From: a virus
Virus record (IMG/VR): IMGVR_UViG_3300027899_000587
Coordinates: 1-39,270 of that record
Reading direction: 5' to 3' (one strand)
DNA: 39,270 nucleotides
Shown here: positions 28,954 to 38,597 of the stretch, piece after piece
Layout of the letters: each line of letters begins with the position of its first letter
Numbering within the stretch: the stretch's first letter is position 1
Position numbers and translations under genes: made by a program
Notes under the pieces: model-generated
Database searches by the model: none
What the model was told of the DNA's origin: nothing
The model's input: the letters and a program-made list of their open reading frames with translations, nothing else

Positions 28954-31900
28954 TTATAAGTGTGATAATTCTCTCCATCTAGCCGTTGTAGCGTCATAAA
29001 TAAGCTGAATACTATGGGCTGGTGGAATTTCAACAGTACCTGCTACTGTTGTCATAATTCTGTTTGCTGCCGTACTTGAAGCACTTTCATTTGCAAATGA
29101 TATTTTGTTAGTTGTACCAATGTTTGTAATAAACAAAACATGTCCATCAGTTTGTGCAACAATTCCAGTAACAATTCTATCGGCTGCACCCCCACTTAAC
29201 CTTATAAATGATTTGTTTCCTAAATCATAATTATTAACATCTCCTGACATTATTGTTGGAGTGCTGGAAGTAAGTTTAATAGCTGGGCTTGTAACTGACA
29301 CACTGTTAGTCATAGCCTGACTAAACGTAAACGTTGGAGTTGTTCCAGTTAATGCAAATGTTGTGCTTCCTGTTGAACCGACCGTGGTTGAGAAGTAGTT
29401 TGTAGTGTTATAACCTAGTCGTAATTGTTCTGTTGTCTTTATAGCGTGAATACTTGCCGAAGGTGTTGTGTGTCCAACAGCAAAGTCTTGAGGAGTATAT
29501 GTTTTTGTACTATCTAAGTAGAATAATTCTGGATAGCCTTGTGAGCCAGAGAATATCATCGGAGCTACTTCTCCACCACCTGCACCAGTCAATCCTGATT
29601 GAATGTAGTTTTTTCCTGAAAAGTTAAGGAATAAAACACAACTACTTGCATTACTTACTGCAAAAGAATTACCAACGTTTAATTGTAATGTTGTTAAATT
29701 TGGAGCACCAATAACTGCTTTACCTGAGAAGTAAGATTCACCATATAGGAAAGACACCTTACGCCCAGGAGCACCACCTCCTCCTGATAGTGAAAAATCC
29801 TGATTGGTTGACTGAAAATACAAAACATCTTGTCCACTAAGAGTCCATGGCACAATTCTAAGACCACCAGCATCCGTCTTAAAGTTCATTCCTACAACTG
29901 AACCAGGGGCATAAAAATCAAATTCCTCATAAGACGTAGTACCATAATATCGGAGTTGCATTTTACTTACCCCACCAGTCTTTAAATCTAACCAAGTAGT
30001 TGCTCCACCTGCTACATAATCAATATTCAATCTACCTGTTTCTGTTGTTGCCCCTCCGAGTAGCATATTACCATTTGCGGTTAACTTCATTGCTAATCCT
30101 GTATTTGAACCACCAGTTAAACGAGTGTAGAATCCTAAATCAAAACTCCAATTACCAGCCGTTGCATTTGACTTTAATAATTTAATACCTCCTCCAACTG
30201 TTGAAGAAGTGCCTGTGTAATTACCAAAGAAAGATATACCTCCACCAACTCCTGCTGCTGATGATGTTGTGTCATATAATTGGATATTTGCTGTTGAGTC
30301 TGGTGTACTTACACCTACGGCTTTACTAAAAGTAGTAGCCCCATTGGCTGTTAATACTTGATTAATTACTTGGACACCCGCCGAGTATGTAACAAGATAC
30401 ATTGTACCAGTATTATCTGCACCAGCCCGTACAACCTGAATATTTCCTATTGTATTCTCTACACCAGCATTATCTTGAATTATATAACTTTGTGCTACTC
30501 CAAAACCGTCACCCATATCTCCACTGTGAGTTGCTTTTATTTTTTGAGTTCCGTAAGCTCCATTTGTCGGTGTTGCTGGAGTTCTGTTTACCGTCATTAC
30601 TCCACCCGCTCTATCGCCACTGATATCTAAAAGTCCAAATGTTCCACTCAAAATATTATTAATACTATAAGCGGAAGCACCATCTAGGTGTGTACCCATA
30701 ACCATTTTTGTAGGGTCTGACCAATTTAAAGAATCTACAGCTACTCCATCCATTGACTTTAAAATTCTGTTGTCAATATCAACCGATGTATATGTTGATA
30801 GGTCATTTAAATAGCTTGTTGTTATTGAAGAACCAAAGTATACGGGACTTGGGGTGTTGAATCCATAAGGCGCTCCAGCAGAAGCGTAAAACTCATAAGC
30901 TTCAACCTGACCTTGCATACTCCACCAGTTTGTTGTTTCATCAATTGTAGCTACTACCGTATCGGTAGTGTCGTTAATAATATATAGATTATATCCATCA
31001 CCAAAGTGAAGTTCTTGCCCTATCTTTATTCCTGTACTAAAAAATGGAACTCCAGTAACTGTTTGTGGTGTTGTTTGGTCTAGTTTTACAAGTCCTGACA
31101 CATCAGTAACTCCCACAGGCGATGGAACATCTAAACGAGAGAAAGTATCATCATCAACTGAAAGAGTAACAGTTGGATTAACTCCACCTGCTTGTTTAAT
31201 GGCAATTACCTTAAACATCACTCTAGTTGTAGTTGAATCTATAATCAAAGAACCGCCATAAACAGATGTTGAATATTCTGCGTCAACTAAGGTTAATGGA
31301 ATAGTTAAAGTGGAAGACCTTAAAAGAATCTGATTACCTCCTGCTAAGTCTGTTGTATAAACCTCACCTCTTAATTGAACATCCTTTGCTACATTTGATA
31401 CTTTTGCTGTGAAGTAAAAGAATCTTGAACCCTCTGTAACTCTATATGTTGGAGTTGCAAGCGGTGTTATAAACTCTGCGACAGTTGATTCGCCGTCGGT
31501 TGCTGTGTGGATTATAGTTTGTACTGGGTTCGTAGGAAGTGTTGTTGTTGCAACGTACATTCCACCTACATCAGAAGCGTCTTTAGTAAAGAACCAAGAC
31601 TTAACTCCTCCCGAGGGTGAATTATTTAATTGATTATCTGCGTCAACTCGTACACCATTTGCTGTGTTTGTGACAGTTAAATTTGTGCCAAAATCAATAG
31701 TTGATACACCTTGCTTACTATTAACACGTTCTAGTCCTGAACTTCCACCACCCTCATGTATTATATTCGTAATTGGTTGACGTTCTTTTAACTCTTTAAT
31801 GTCTTTAGCTAGCCCATCAATCTTTTCAACTTTAATAAGAGATGTTTTATCTTCGTTAATCTTAGTTATGATTTGCTCTCCTGTATCTTTGTTCTCAATC

Positions 31901-32088
31901 TCTTTTGTAATTTCAGTTACAATAGGTTGTTCAACCATGACTTCTGTTTTTTCTATTATCTTTTCAACAATAGGTACTTTAATAGTTTTTGCAATTTCCT
32001 TTTTGTCATTTTCAGTCAAAATATAATCACTACCATTTTTGGATATTTCAACCCATTCTTTTCCGTTATATTGATATAGATTAGGCAT
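28954..32088 (-). CDS. Tail fibre, downstream part of a split gene
   Basis: A 1044-residue protein. It begins LYQYNGKEWVEIS, a fragment of a GDLWY...Y.G..W motif, then a charged coiled coil (about 20-110), then about 900 residues of beta-rich repeats low in charge. Its N-terminus lacks an anchoring domain. The matching front part, NPQIGDLWYKN, is the end of the gene at 32545-32808, in the same frame, with an HNH gene between. It is presumably the main receptor-binding fibre. Confidence 0.75.
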   Translation of the reverse strand: MPNLYQYNGKEWVEISKNGSDYILTENDKKEIAKTIKVPIVEKIIEKTEVMVEQPIVTEITKEIENKDTGEQIITKINEDKTSLIKVEKIDGLAKDIKELKERQPITNIIHEGGGSSGLERVNSKQGVSTIDFGTNLTVTNTANGVRVDADNQLNNSPSGGVKSWFFTKDASDVGGMYVATTTLPTNPVQTIIHTATDGESTVAEFITPLATPTYRVTEGSRFFYFTAKVSNVAKDVQLRGEVYTTDLAGGNQILLRSSTLTIPLTLVDAEYSTSVYGGSLIIDSTTTRVMFKVIAIKQAGGVNPTVTLSVDDDTFSRLDVPSPVGVTDVSGLVKLDQTTPQTVTGVPFFSTGIKIGQELHFGDGYNLYIINDTTDTVVATIDETTNWWSMQGQVEAYEFYASAGAPYGFNTPSPVYFGSSITTSYLNDLSTYTSVDIDNRILKSMDGVAVDSLNWSDPTKMVMGTHLDGASAYSINNILSGTFGLLDISGDRAGGVMTVNRTPATPTNGAYGTQKIKATHSGDMGDGFGVAQSYIIQDNAGVENTIGNIQVVRAGADNTGTMYLVTYSAGVQVINQVLTANGATTFSKAVGVSTPDSTANIQLYDTTSSAAGVGGGISFFGNYTGTSSTVGGGIKLLKSNATAGNWSFDLGFYTRLTGGSNTGLAMKLTANGNMLLGGATTETGRLNIDYVAGGATTWLDLKTGGVSKMQLRYYGTTSYEEFDFYAPGSVVGMNFKTDAGGLRIVPWTLSGQDVLYFQSTNQDFSLSGGGGAPGRKVSFLYGESYFSGKAVIGAPNLTTLQLNVGNSFAVSNASSCVLFLNFSGKNYIQSGLTGAGGGEVAPMIFSGSQGYPELFYLDSTKTYTPQDFAVGHTTPSASIHAIKTTEQLRLGYNTTNYFSTTVGSTGSTTFALTGTTPTFTFSQAMTNSVSVTSPAIKLTSSTPTIMSGDVNNYDLGNKSFIRLSGGAADRIVTGIVAQTDGHVLFITNIGTTNKISFANESASSTAANRIMTTVAGTVEIPPAHSIQLIYDATTARWRELSHL

Positions 32089-32091
32089 ATG

Positions 32092-32102
32092 TTTGTGTTA
32101 AT
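32092..32102 (+). repeat. Direct repeat flanking the HNH gene (left copy)
   Basis: TTTGTGTTAAT at 32092-32102, perfect copy at 32539-32549. The distance is 447 bp (149 codons). It contains the -35 (TTGTGT) of the HNH promoter. Confidence 0.6.
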
Positions 32103-32121
32103 GTTCTTAATGGTGTATAAT
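32093..32121 (+). promoter_or_regulatory. Near-leaderless promoter of the HNH gene
   Basis: TTGTGT (32093-32098), 17 bp, TATAAT (32116-32121). The ATG at 32129 follows 7 bases later, so its mRNA would begin at about the start codon. Confidence 0.6.
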
Positions 32122-32128
32122 GAATAGC

Positions 32129-32548
32129 ATGGAAAAACAAAGATTTGAAAGTTTTTATAAAATAATTGATGGCTGTTTTAAATGGATAGGCTATCTTGAT
32201 AAAGATGGTTATGGCACATTTTACTTTAGAAAAAAGAATAGAAAGGCACATAGAGTTAGTTATTTTCTTGAACATGGAGATATTCCTAAAGATTTGGTAG
32301 TAGACCATATATGTCGGAATAGAGACTGTGTTAATCCTAAACATCTTAGATTGGTTACAAAAACAGAAAATACTATGAGTAATTCTTTGTCTGTTGGGGC
32401 AATTAATAGGGCAAAAACTCATTGCAAATATGGACACCCTCTTGATAAAAGATATGGCAAACAAAGATATTGTTCTATATGTAGCAACGAAAAAAGTAAA
32501 AGGCTTCGTAAAAAGTGGTTGGAAGAAGCTAATTCTGTTTTGTGTTAA
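32129..32548 (+). CDS. HNH homing endonuclease inserted in the fibre gene
   Basis: A 139-residue protein. GCFKWIGYLDKDGYGTFYF and KAHRVSYFLEHG lead to VVDHICRNRDCVNPKHLRLVT, the HNH_3 core of phage homing endonucleases; a C-terminal CKYGH...YCSICSNEKSKR may bind zinc. It runs opposite to the fibre genes. ATG 32129 is chosen over 32120 because of the promoter. Its end overlaps the fibre front part by 4 bp. Confidence 0.85.
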   Translation: MEKQRFESFYKIIDGCFKWIGYLDKDGYGTFYFRKKNRKAHRVSYFLEHGDIPKDLVVDHICRNRDCVNPKHLRLVTKTENTMSNSLSVGAINRAKTHCKYGHPLDKRYGKQRYCSICSNEKSKRLRKKWLEEANSVLC

Positions 32549-32549
32549 T
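32539..32549 (+). repeat. Direct repeat flanking the HNH gene (right copy)
   Basis: Second copy of TTTGTGTTAAT. It overlaps the stop codon of the HNH gene and the stop codon of the fibre front part. Confidence 0.6.
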
Positions 32550-32808
32550 TTTTGTACCATAAATCTCCTATTTGTGGGTTAATTGGCTCTGTTTTGCTAA
32601 CTGTGAGAGGATTCCGACCTGACTCTCCTTTTTCTCCTTCCTCGCCTTTTTCCTTTTTAGTAGTTTCTGCAATATCTTTAATCTCTTTTATCTTAGATTC
32701 TAAACCATCTTCTAAATCAAGTATAAGTTCTGTTATACCCTCGCTTCCTTGTTCTACTTTATCAAGGATTTTTGCTACTCGTTTTAGTTTAGATAGTTTT
32801 TCTTCCAT
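32545..32808 (-). CDS. Tail fibre, N-terminal part of the split gene
   Basis: An 87-residue protein. A helical N-terminus (SKLKRVAKILDKVEQGSEGI) is followed by a short collagen-like GEEGEKGESG, then EPINPQIGDLWYKN and stop. The end continues naturally into the start of the next gene (LYQYNGKEWVEIS) after removal of the HNH insert. It probably anchors the fibre. Confidence 0.65.
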   Translation of the reverse strand: MEEKLSKLKRVAKILDKVEQGSEGITELILDLEDGLESKIKEIKDIAETTKKEKGEEGEKGESGRNPLTVSKTEPINPQIGDLWYKN

Positions 32809-32814
32809 TTAGTG

Positions 32815-32820
32815 TATAAT
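32815..32820 (+). promoter_or_regulatory. Antisense TATAAT before a tiny ORF
   Basis: Plus-strand TATAAT ends 6 bp before the ATG at 32827; the -35 is weak. It lies in the gap between two minus-strand genes. Confidence 0.4.
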
Positions 32821-32826
32821 ATTGGT

Positions 32827-32892
32827 ATGTTTATAATATTGTTCGTAATTGTTATACTGTTTTTATTATTCTGTATTGGTTGGACAGCATAA
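32827..32892 (+). CDS. Antisense 21-residue membrane peptide
   Basis: A hydrophobic peptide (MFIILFVIVILFLLFCIG..) exactly filling the gap between minus-strand genes and ending against the stop codon of the 583-residue gene (32893). It resembles small toxin or membrane peptides. It may be a chance ORF. Confidence 0.35.
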   Translation: MFIILFVIVILFLLFCIGWTA

Positions 32893-34644
32893 TTACTTCA
32901 AAGCTTCCATTAAAGCGTCTTCAATCGCCTTGCGTTTTACAGCGTCTGTTCTACCTGCAAGCTCTCCAACTGTCTGCGATATAAAATCCTTTACTCCACT
33001 AACTTTTTCAATTGCCGCTGTGGTTTGTCCTTGAAAACTAGTTTTGCCAGCTATATCATAATATTTATCTAGTATATTATAGAAATCTTGTAGATTTTCT
33101 ATATTCAATCTAGTTTTTCCTTTTATAGCTGTTGCCTTATCCATGGATTGTAGGGTGGCTCTAATTTCAGGATTTGATTTAGCAAGACTTGTTAATCTTC
33201 TAGCGAGTAGCCCAGCTTGCATATCCAAAATATCCTCTGTTGCGTCTGGTATATTCTTCATATACTTTCTAATGTCTGCTAGAGGTTGTGATACGGTAGC
33301 ATATTGTTTATTTAATTTTTTATAATCTGCATTTTTAGTATCAAGTACATTAGATAATCCTTTTCTAATAGCTTCATATGCCTTCTCTTGGGTATCGGTT
33401 AGTTGGGTTAAAGACTTCTTTTTTCCACCTAGAGATTCAAACAGTTCTTGCCTTAATAAGTGTTTTTGTTTTCCTGTACCGTTTTTAACCGCAGAGTTAA
33501 ATATACTTTGTATTGCTTTTCTATCTGCCTTTGTTTCTGCTGTCGTCAACACTGTATCAGAAAAATCTAATATACCCTTATTGTTTACTTTCAAGCCATT
33601 TAGCCCATTAACTTTTTGAAGTTCGCCGAACACGCTTGGATATACTTCTTTTGTTGACACACTACCTAAAGTATCTGCAATCTGTCCAAGCTTCTGTCCA
33701 ATTGTACCTCTAGCACTTTCCAGTTCCTTAATTCTATTTGTTATTGGCTTTCCAACAATTTCAATTGGATTAGTTTTACTTGCTCCACTTTCAAATTCTT
33801 GCGTTACTTTAAGTAGTTTTCTTAACGGAGCTTTTTGGTCTTTTGGTATTTGATATAGATATTTAACATCTGGCAAATCAATACCATCTTGAACAGCACG
33901 TTGAGCAATCTTAGTTGGTAGTTTAGCAATAGTTTCTCGTGTAGCTTGTTTCTCTGCAATGTTTGTAGAAATTCTTGATGGTATTCTTGATAACCCTTCG
34001 GCTGTTGAGCCTACTACATTTCCAACCCCTTTTGTTAAATTTCTAATACCTGTTCCTGCACCTCCTATACCAGTTGCAATTTTCTTACCAACATCGACGG
34101 TAGTATTTCCAACTACTTTTGCACCTGCACCAATCGGAATCAAAGAAGCTATATTTAATACATCTTCCAAAGCGTTTGCTGTATCAGGATTAGCTTGTTT
34201 AAATGCGTTGTAAGACTCTACGCCACCTTTTACAGCTTCTAAACCTGCCTTGCCAAGTGATGTATCAAGTAGAGCCAAACCTACTGGCTTGAGGGCTTGT
34301 GTGACTCCTGTTGTATCAGCTACACTTTTAACAGCTTCACCTGCAATATCTGTGACCGTACCTGCTACTGCACCAGCTGTCCTTAATCCAAGTCTACCAA
34401 GTCCAAGCGGTGTAGCCGTTGATGTTACCTCTTTTTTAAAGCTATTTACAATATCACCTGCTCTTTTCTTTAAATCAGTATTAACCCTAGAAAGGAAAGA
34501 CGGCTTTGTTTCGGAAGTCTGACCTTTAATAGAATTAAAAGTATTTTCAACTATTGCGTCTGTTGCTTGAGTATCTGATACAGAAGAATTATTGTTTCCG
34601 TACTTTGAAAGAATCTGTTGTTTTTGTTGTTCTGTTAATGCCAT
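32893..34644 (-). CDS. Internal virion (ejection) protein
   Basis: A 583-residue protein. A short start LTEQQKQQILSKYGN, a long Ala/Gly/Val-rich middle (GRLGLRTAGAVAGTVTDIAGEAV; GAGAKVVGNTTVDVGKKIATGIG) and a helical C-terminal half. Such proteins are stored in the capsid and ejected to build the channel across the envelope; class by position between the transglycosylase protein and the fibre. Confidence 0.7.
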   Translation of the reverse strand: MALTEQQKQQILSKYGNNNSSVSDTQATDAIVENTFNSIKGQTSETKPSFLSRVNTDLKKRAGDIVNSFKKEVTSTATPLGLGRLGLRTAGAVAGTVTDIAGEAVKSVADTTGVTQALKPVGLALLDTSLGKAGLEAVKGGVESYNAFKQANPDTANALEDVLNIASLIPIGAGAKVVGNTTVDVGKKIATGIGGAGTGIRNLTKGVGNVVGSTAEGLSRIPSRISTNIAEKQATRETIAKLPTKIAQRAVQDGIDLPDVKYLYQIPKDQKAPLRKLLKVTQEFESGASKTNPIEIVGKPITNRIKELESARGTIGQKLGQIADTLGSVSTKEVYPSVFGELQKVNGLNGLKVNNKGILDFSDTVLTTAETKADRKAIQSIFNSAVKNGTGKQKHLLRQELFESLGGKKKSLTQLTDTQEKAYEAIRKGLSNVLDTKNADYKKLNKQYATVSQPLADIRKYMKNIPDATEDILDMQAGLLARRLTSLAKSNPEIRATLQSMDKATAIKGKTRLNIENLQDFYNILDKYYDIAGKTSFQGQTTAAIEKVSGVKDFISQTVGELAGRTDAVKRKAIEDALMEALK

Positions 34645-34645
34645 A

Positions 34646-36475
34646 TTATGCGGTTAAATTATTCATTACTTTTCTAACGTATTCTGGTACTGATGTGCCT
34701 GTAACATCTTTTGCGTTATTTTTGGCTAAAGGTCTACCACTAAACCAAATTGACGCTACGTCTTCTGGGGAGTATTGTTTTAATAGATTTTCAAATCTTG
34801 ATTTTACAATCTGGTCTTGAAGACTTGGATTACTTAAAAATTCTTGTTCAGATACAGAACGTCCTAGTGCTTCTTTTGACCATGACGGCAAGTTCGACGG
34901 CATTACTTGATAAGCTCCCAATGCACGCTCTCCTTTATAAGCTCCTGATGTGACTACTGGACCACGAGCGTTATAATTTCCCTGACTCTCTACTGTCTTT
35001 ATAGCGTCTGCTATATTGGAAGCTGTGGCGTTTCCAGCCTTGTTAAAAGATTGTTTGGTATATGTTGGAAGTGCCAGATTAACCGCACTTTTTACATCAT
35101 CTAGTGAGAAACTTGGATTATCTCTTGAGATTTGCTTGGTTAGGATTTCTACTTTCTTTTCTACTGGAATTATATCGGCTCTTAGTAAAGCTTTGTCAGC
35201 TAGACTTTGTATTTTTATTAGTTCATCTTTAAAGTCTTTCTCTGCTACATTGTAACCTGTAACTTTTCCATTTGAATCTTTCATCTCCCAATTTCCAATC
35301 TTTGTTGCTGCCTGTTGCAATGCAATTCTTTCTGGGTCTGACAATGCTCCAAGTGTTCCACCTCCTTTCTTTAAGTTTAATATAGTGTCAAGAGTTTCCT
35401 TTTGAACTAATTGGCTCACACTAGCAATAAAGTTTTGTTGGTTTCCTGTAAACTTATCTAAACCAAAACCTCCCATTCTCGCAAATGGATTAGTTCCTAC
35501 CGAACCTTTTAATGCTGGATTATTTAACACTGAATCAATCAAATTAGATTTATCTAGAATAGGTTGGATTGTTTCTTCTGTATATTTTTGTTTAGCTACT
35601 GGGGACATATAGGCGATGTATTCATTTGGTACATCTTTAATATCCATTGTACCTGCGTCAACAAATTTCTGATATGTTTCTGCACCTTTAGCCAAAGTAG
35701 CGTTTTTTACACCTGCATTATATTTATCTGTATCTTTCTTCATCTGATTTTCAAGTGTAATTCTTTCGCTTGTAGACAAATCATCATTGTATAGCTGAAA
35801 CCAATCTCTCTTTGCTGCAATTTGGTTTTTTAATGGTTCAAATTCTGCGTCAACTTGCATTTTTATAGTATCTTTGGCGGCGTTGACATTTCCAAGAGCA
35901 ACTGCCTGTTCTAAGGCAATAGCAGACACGGCTTGATTTCTTTCACGTCTTAAATTATTTAGACTTTGGGTTAATCCACCTCCAAATTGTCCTTGAGCAT
36001 TTTGCATTAATTGCTGTTCTTGTCTATCAAAATCTTGACTAGTTCTCAAAGCACGAGCGTTAGCGTCCGCAAGTATCTGATTCTTTTGAGCAAACTGATT
36101 TTGTTCCTGTATTGCTAAAGTTCTTTCTGTTTGTGTCCCTAGTTTATCAATTAAAGCAGAGTATGACGACATCTCTTTTTGTCTAGCGGAAGGTTCTGGG
36201 GTTACTGTGACCTGATTCATTGACTGTGTACCCAAGTTGTTACTAGCTTGCATATTGTCAACAACCCCAACTACTGGTTGTTGACTACCAACTACTGAAT
36301 TATAAGCAACTGGTGAAGTGTCTACTGCTGGCTTTAGCGGTGTAGGTATTGGTGTAAACACTGGTGCTGATGTCGGAACTTTACTTGAGCCAGCTGGTGT
36401 CATATTTGCAAAAACAGATGATATGTTATCTGTGTTTTTATTTGCTGTATTTGAATCAAAATTGAATATTGCCAT
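34646..36475 (-). CDS. Internal virion protein with C-terminal lytic transglycosylase
   Basis: A 609-residue protein. A Pro/Ser-rich N-terminus, long helical middle, then SLT-like domain (about 495-600): IADAIKTVESQGNYNARG with catalytic Glu, ALGAYQVMPSNLPSW, FLSNPSLQDQIV and ASIWFSG. It degrades peptidoglycan during DNA entry and is typical of podovirus ejection proteins. Its promoter is TGTGATATAAT at 36490. Confidence 0.85.
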   Translation of the reverse strand: MAIFNFDSNTANKNTDNISSVFANMTPAGSSKVPTSAPVFTPIPTPLKPAVDTSPVAYNSVVGSQQPVVGVVDNMQASNNLGTQSMNQVTVTPEPSARQKEMSSYSALIDKLGTQTERTLAIQEQNQFAQKNQILADANARALRTSQDFDRQEQQLMQNAQGQFGGGLTQSLNNLRRERNQAVSAIALEQAVALGNVNAAKDTIKMQVDAEFEPLKNQIAAKRDWFQLYNDDLSTSERITLENQMKKDTDKYNAGVKNATLAKGAETYQKFVDAGTMDIKDVPNEYIAYMSPVAKQKYTEETIQPILDKSNLIDSVLNNPALKGSVGTNPFARMGGFGLDKFTGNQQNFIASVSQLVQKETLDTILNLKKGGGTLGALSDPERIALQQAATKIGNWEMKDSNGKVTGYNVAEKDFKDELIKIQSLADKALLRADIIPVEKKVEILTKQISRDNPSFSLDDVKSAVNLALPTYTKQSFNKAGNATASNIADAIKTVESQGNYNARGPVVTSGAYKGERALGAYQVMPSNLPSWSKEALGRSVSEQEFLSNPSLQDQIVKSRFENLLKQYSPEDVASIWFSGRPLAKNNAKDVTGTSVPEYVRKVMNNLTA

Positions 36476-36489
36476 AATTTTATATTATA

Positions 36490-36500
36490 ATTATATCACA
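36490..36500 (-). promoter_or_regulatory. Late promoter before the internal virion genes
   Basis: TGTGATATAAT on the minus strand, directly followed by a second TATAAT that ends 8 bp before the ATG. Third copy of the 11-mer. Confidence 0.6.
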
Positions 36501-36503
36501 CTT

Positions 36504-38597
36504 CTAAGCACTTGGCTTAAAAGTTTCTTGTATTAATTGGAACTCCTCGACGACTATATCGATTCCTCGTAACTCAATTTTAAATTGAATCCACTTTGAT
36601 TGTTTCATAACTGGAATCTCTGAAACTCCGTCTAATCCTTCTCCTGTTGCTGTGATTTCTTTTAACTTAATCCAGTTATCTACTGTAAAAGAGAAGGTAT
36701 CACTTGTTGCGATGTTCTGTACCGTTTCATCAATCGTCACTGTATAAGTTCCAGTAGCAAGCACAATGTTTGTAATGTGTGCTAAGTAACCTGCACCTGC
36801 ACCTCTAACAATTTCCAATTCATCACCTACTTGAACCTCGCTGAATCTAGGCTCTGTTGTCGTAAATGACGTACTATTAACCCAAGTACCGCCAACGGAG
36901 TTACTATATATCTTTCTAAGTAGTCTTTTAGGCTTTGTAGTACGATATTTAATTATAATCTTATCATCTTCGTTTACTAGAGGATTAAACTTTAAATACA
37001 CTTTCTGCCATACGTCCTTAATATTATGTGATTGTATTCTAGGTGTTATTTCATATCCTCTGTTCTCTTGTTTGTCTGCCACCGAGCCAATAGCGACATA
37101 TACAGTGTTATTGTTTTTATATACATTACCACCCACCAAGAGTCTACCAGCAAATGAATCTGGCATACCTCTGTAATATGCAGACTTCCTAAGGGTATTT
37201 ACACCTCTAGCTTTTTCGTATGCTCCACCAAATCCTCTGTTGTCTGCAAAGATTAATGTTTGGGCGTTATTACCTGTTGCTGTTAGGTCAATAGCTGTTC
37301 CAGCGATAGCGTTTGAATAGGTTGTAGCAAGTTTCAAAGTCGTTCCTGAAAGTTTAATTACAAAGTATCTTGTGTTTATTTCAAGTGGAGTCGCACGAGT
37401 CCCTGTGCCAGTTGCACTGTCATCATAAAATACTGGCGTTCCAGTATCGGGGCATATTGAACTAGGAATAGTTATTATGTTCGTAGTTGTATTAATGTTC
37501 GCAGTTGTGATTGCACCAGTTCTTATTGAACTAGCACCGTCCACTGAATACTTATGATACAAACCAACTTTAGGGTCATAACACCACACACCACTAGGAA
37601 AGTTATTTTCAAACACATCAGATGTTCCGTCATTGTACTCAGGTACATAACTGCTATCAACTCCCATGTAAATATTATCACCATCAACTACCATTCCGCC
37701 TTGTAAAACTGGGGCAAACATTAATCCAATATTTGTTTCATCTATCCATTGCTTCTCATCTGTAAAAATAGGGAATTGTTCTAACCTTTTTGTACCGCCA
37801 TTTACATATAGAAGCTCCCCACTTGATGTAACACACACACAACCGTCTTTGTATCTTATCAGTGATGATATCATGTGTGCGTTTATTTTATAGCCAGGAT
37901 TTGCTTCTGCTGATGAGCCGTCCCACTCAAAGATAAATGCTTCATTTAGACTCTGTGCTATTGTTCCTATATATAACCTATTATTGTTCCATGCCATTGA
38001 TGTGATTGTATAATCTGCTGGTAGGGTCAATGAAGCTACACTGGGAACATTAAAGCTATCATCAATTAATACAATTTTATTCTGTCCTGCAATTGCTAGG
38101 CTTCTTTTGTTTTCAAATACACAAACAAATTCAATAAACGGTGCAGCATTCACAGTCTTATTAGCCCACACTGTACCATTGTAATAATACAAAGCACTGG
38201 CGGCGGTGACTACACAAAAATAATCAGTTCCGTCTGCTCCTTTAAACATACAACCGTCAAATTTATTTGTAGCCGATGTTGGAGTACCAGATGTCACATC
38301 TTTTGTTAGAGTCATTCCATAAGGTGCTACGGATTCAAACTTAATATGATACAGAGAATCGTCACCCATTACCCAGTACTTTTGTGAGTTACCAACTTTG
38401 ACAAATTTATGTACTGGATATGCTGTTGAAGTTACCAAATCAGTGTAAGTATCTGAATCAAAGATGTTTCTAATTCTTTTTTCAAGTTTAATCACACCCT
38501 CTGTATCAAAGGATATATTTTTGGTCTGATAGACGTTACCTGATAATTCACCAGTATTTGTTTGTGAGAATTTATTGTTTTGAGGGATTTTAATCAT
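36504..38597 (-). CDS. Tail nozzle / stabilising protein
   Basis: A 697-residue beta-rich protein with repeated blade-like segments (KYWVMGDDSLYHI, GTDYFCVVTAASALYYYNG, NNRLYIGTIAQ), as in podovirus nozzle (P22 gp10-like) proteins that form a beta-propeller-bearing hexamer below the adaptor. Its position after the small virion protein and before the internal proteins fits. Confidence 0.75.
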   Translation of the reverse strand: MIKIPQNNKFSQTNTGELSGNVYQTKNISFDTEGVIKLEKRIRNIFDSDTYTDLVTSTAYPVHKFVKVGNSQKYWVMGDDSLYHIKFESVAPYGMTLTKDVTSGTPTSATNKFDGCMFKGADGTDYFCVVTAASALYYYNGTVWANKTVNAAPFIEFVCVFENKRSLAIAGQNKIVLIDDSFNVPSVASLTLPADYTITSMAWNNNRLYIGTIAQSLNEAFIFEWDGSSAEANPGYKINAHMISSLIRYKDGCVCVTSSGELLYVNGGTKRLEQFPIFTDEKQWIDETNIGLMFAPVLQGGMVVDGDNIYMGVDSSYVPEYNDGTSDVFENNFPSGVWCYDPKVGLYHKYSVDGASSIRTGAITTANINTTTNIITIPSSICPDTGTPVFYDDSATGTGTRATPLEINTRYFVIKLSGTTLKLATTYSNAIAGTAIDLTATGNNAQTLIFADNRGFGGAYEKARGVNTLRKSAYYRGMPDSFAGRLLVGGNVYKNNNTVYVAIGSVADKQENRGYEITPRIQSHNIKDVWQKVYLKFNPLVNEDDKIIIKYRTTKPKRLLRKIYSNSVGGTWVNSTSFTTTEPRFSEVQVGDELEIVRGAGAGYLAHITNIVLATGTYTVTIDETVQNIATSDTFSFTVDNWIKLKEITATGEGLDGVSEIPVMKQSKWIQFKIELRGIDIVVEEFQLIQETFKPSA

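Noticed and set aside
30358-30630. Plus-strand ORFs inside the large fibre gene
   Set aside because: They are antisense to a clear beta-rich fibre ORF, have odd composition (many Ser, Cys, Ile, Tyr) and no promoter or ribosome site.
32089-32548. Group I intron or intein in the fibre gene
   Set aside because: The HNH gene is on the opposite strand, the halves have their own stop and start, and I see no intron core or intein splice motifs.
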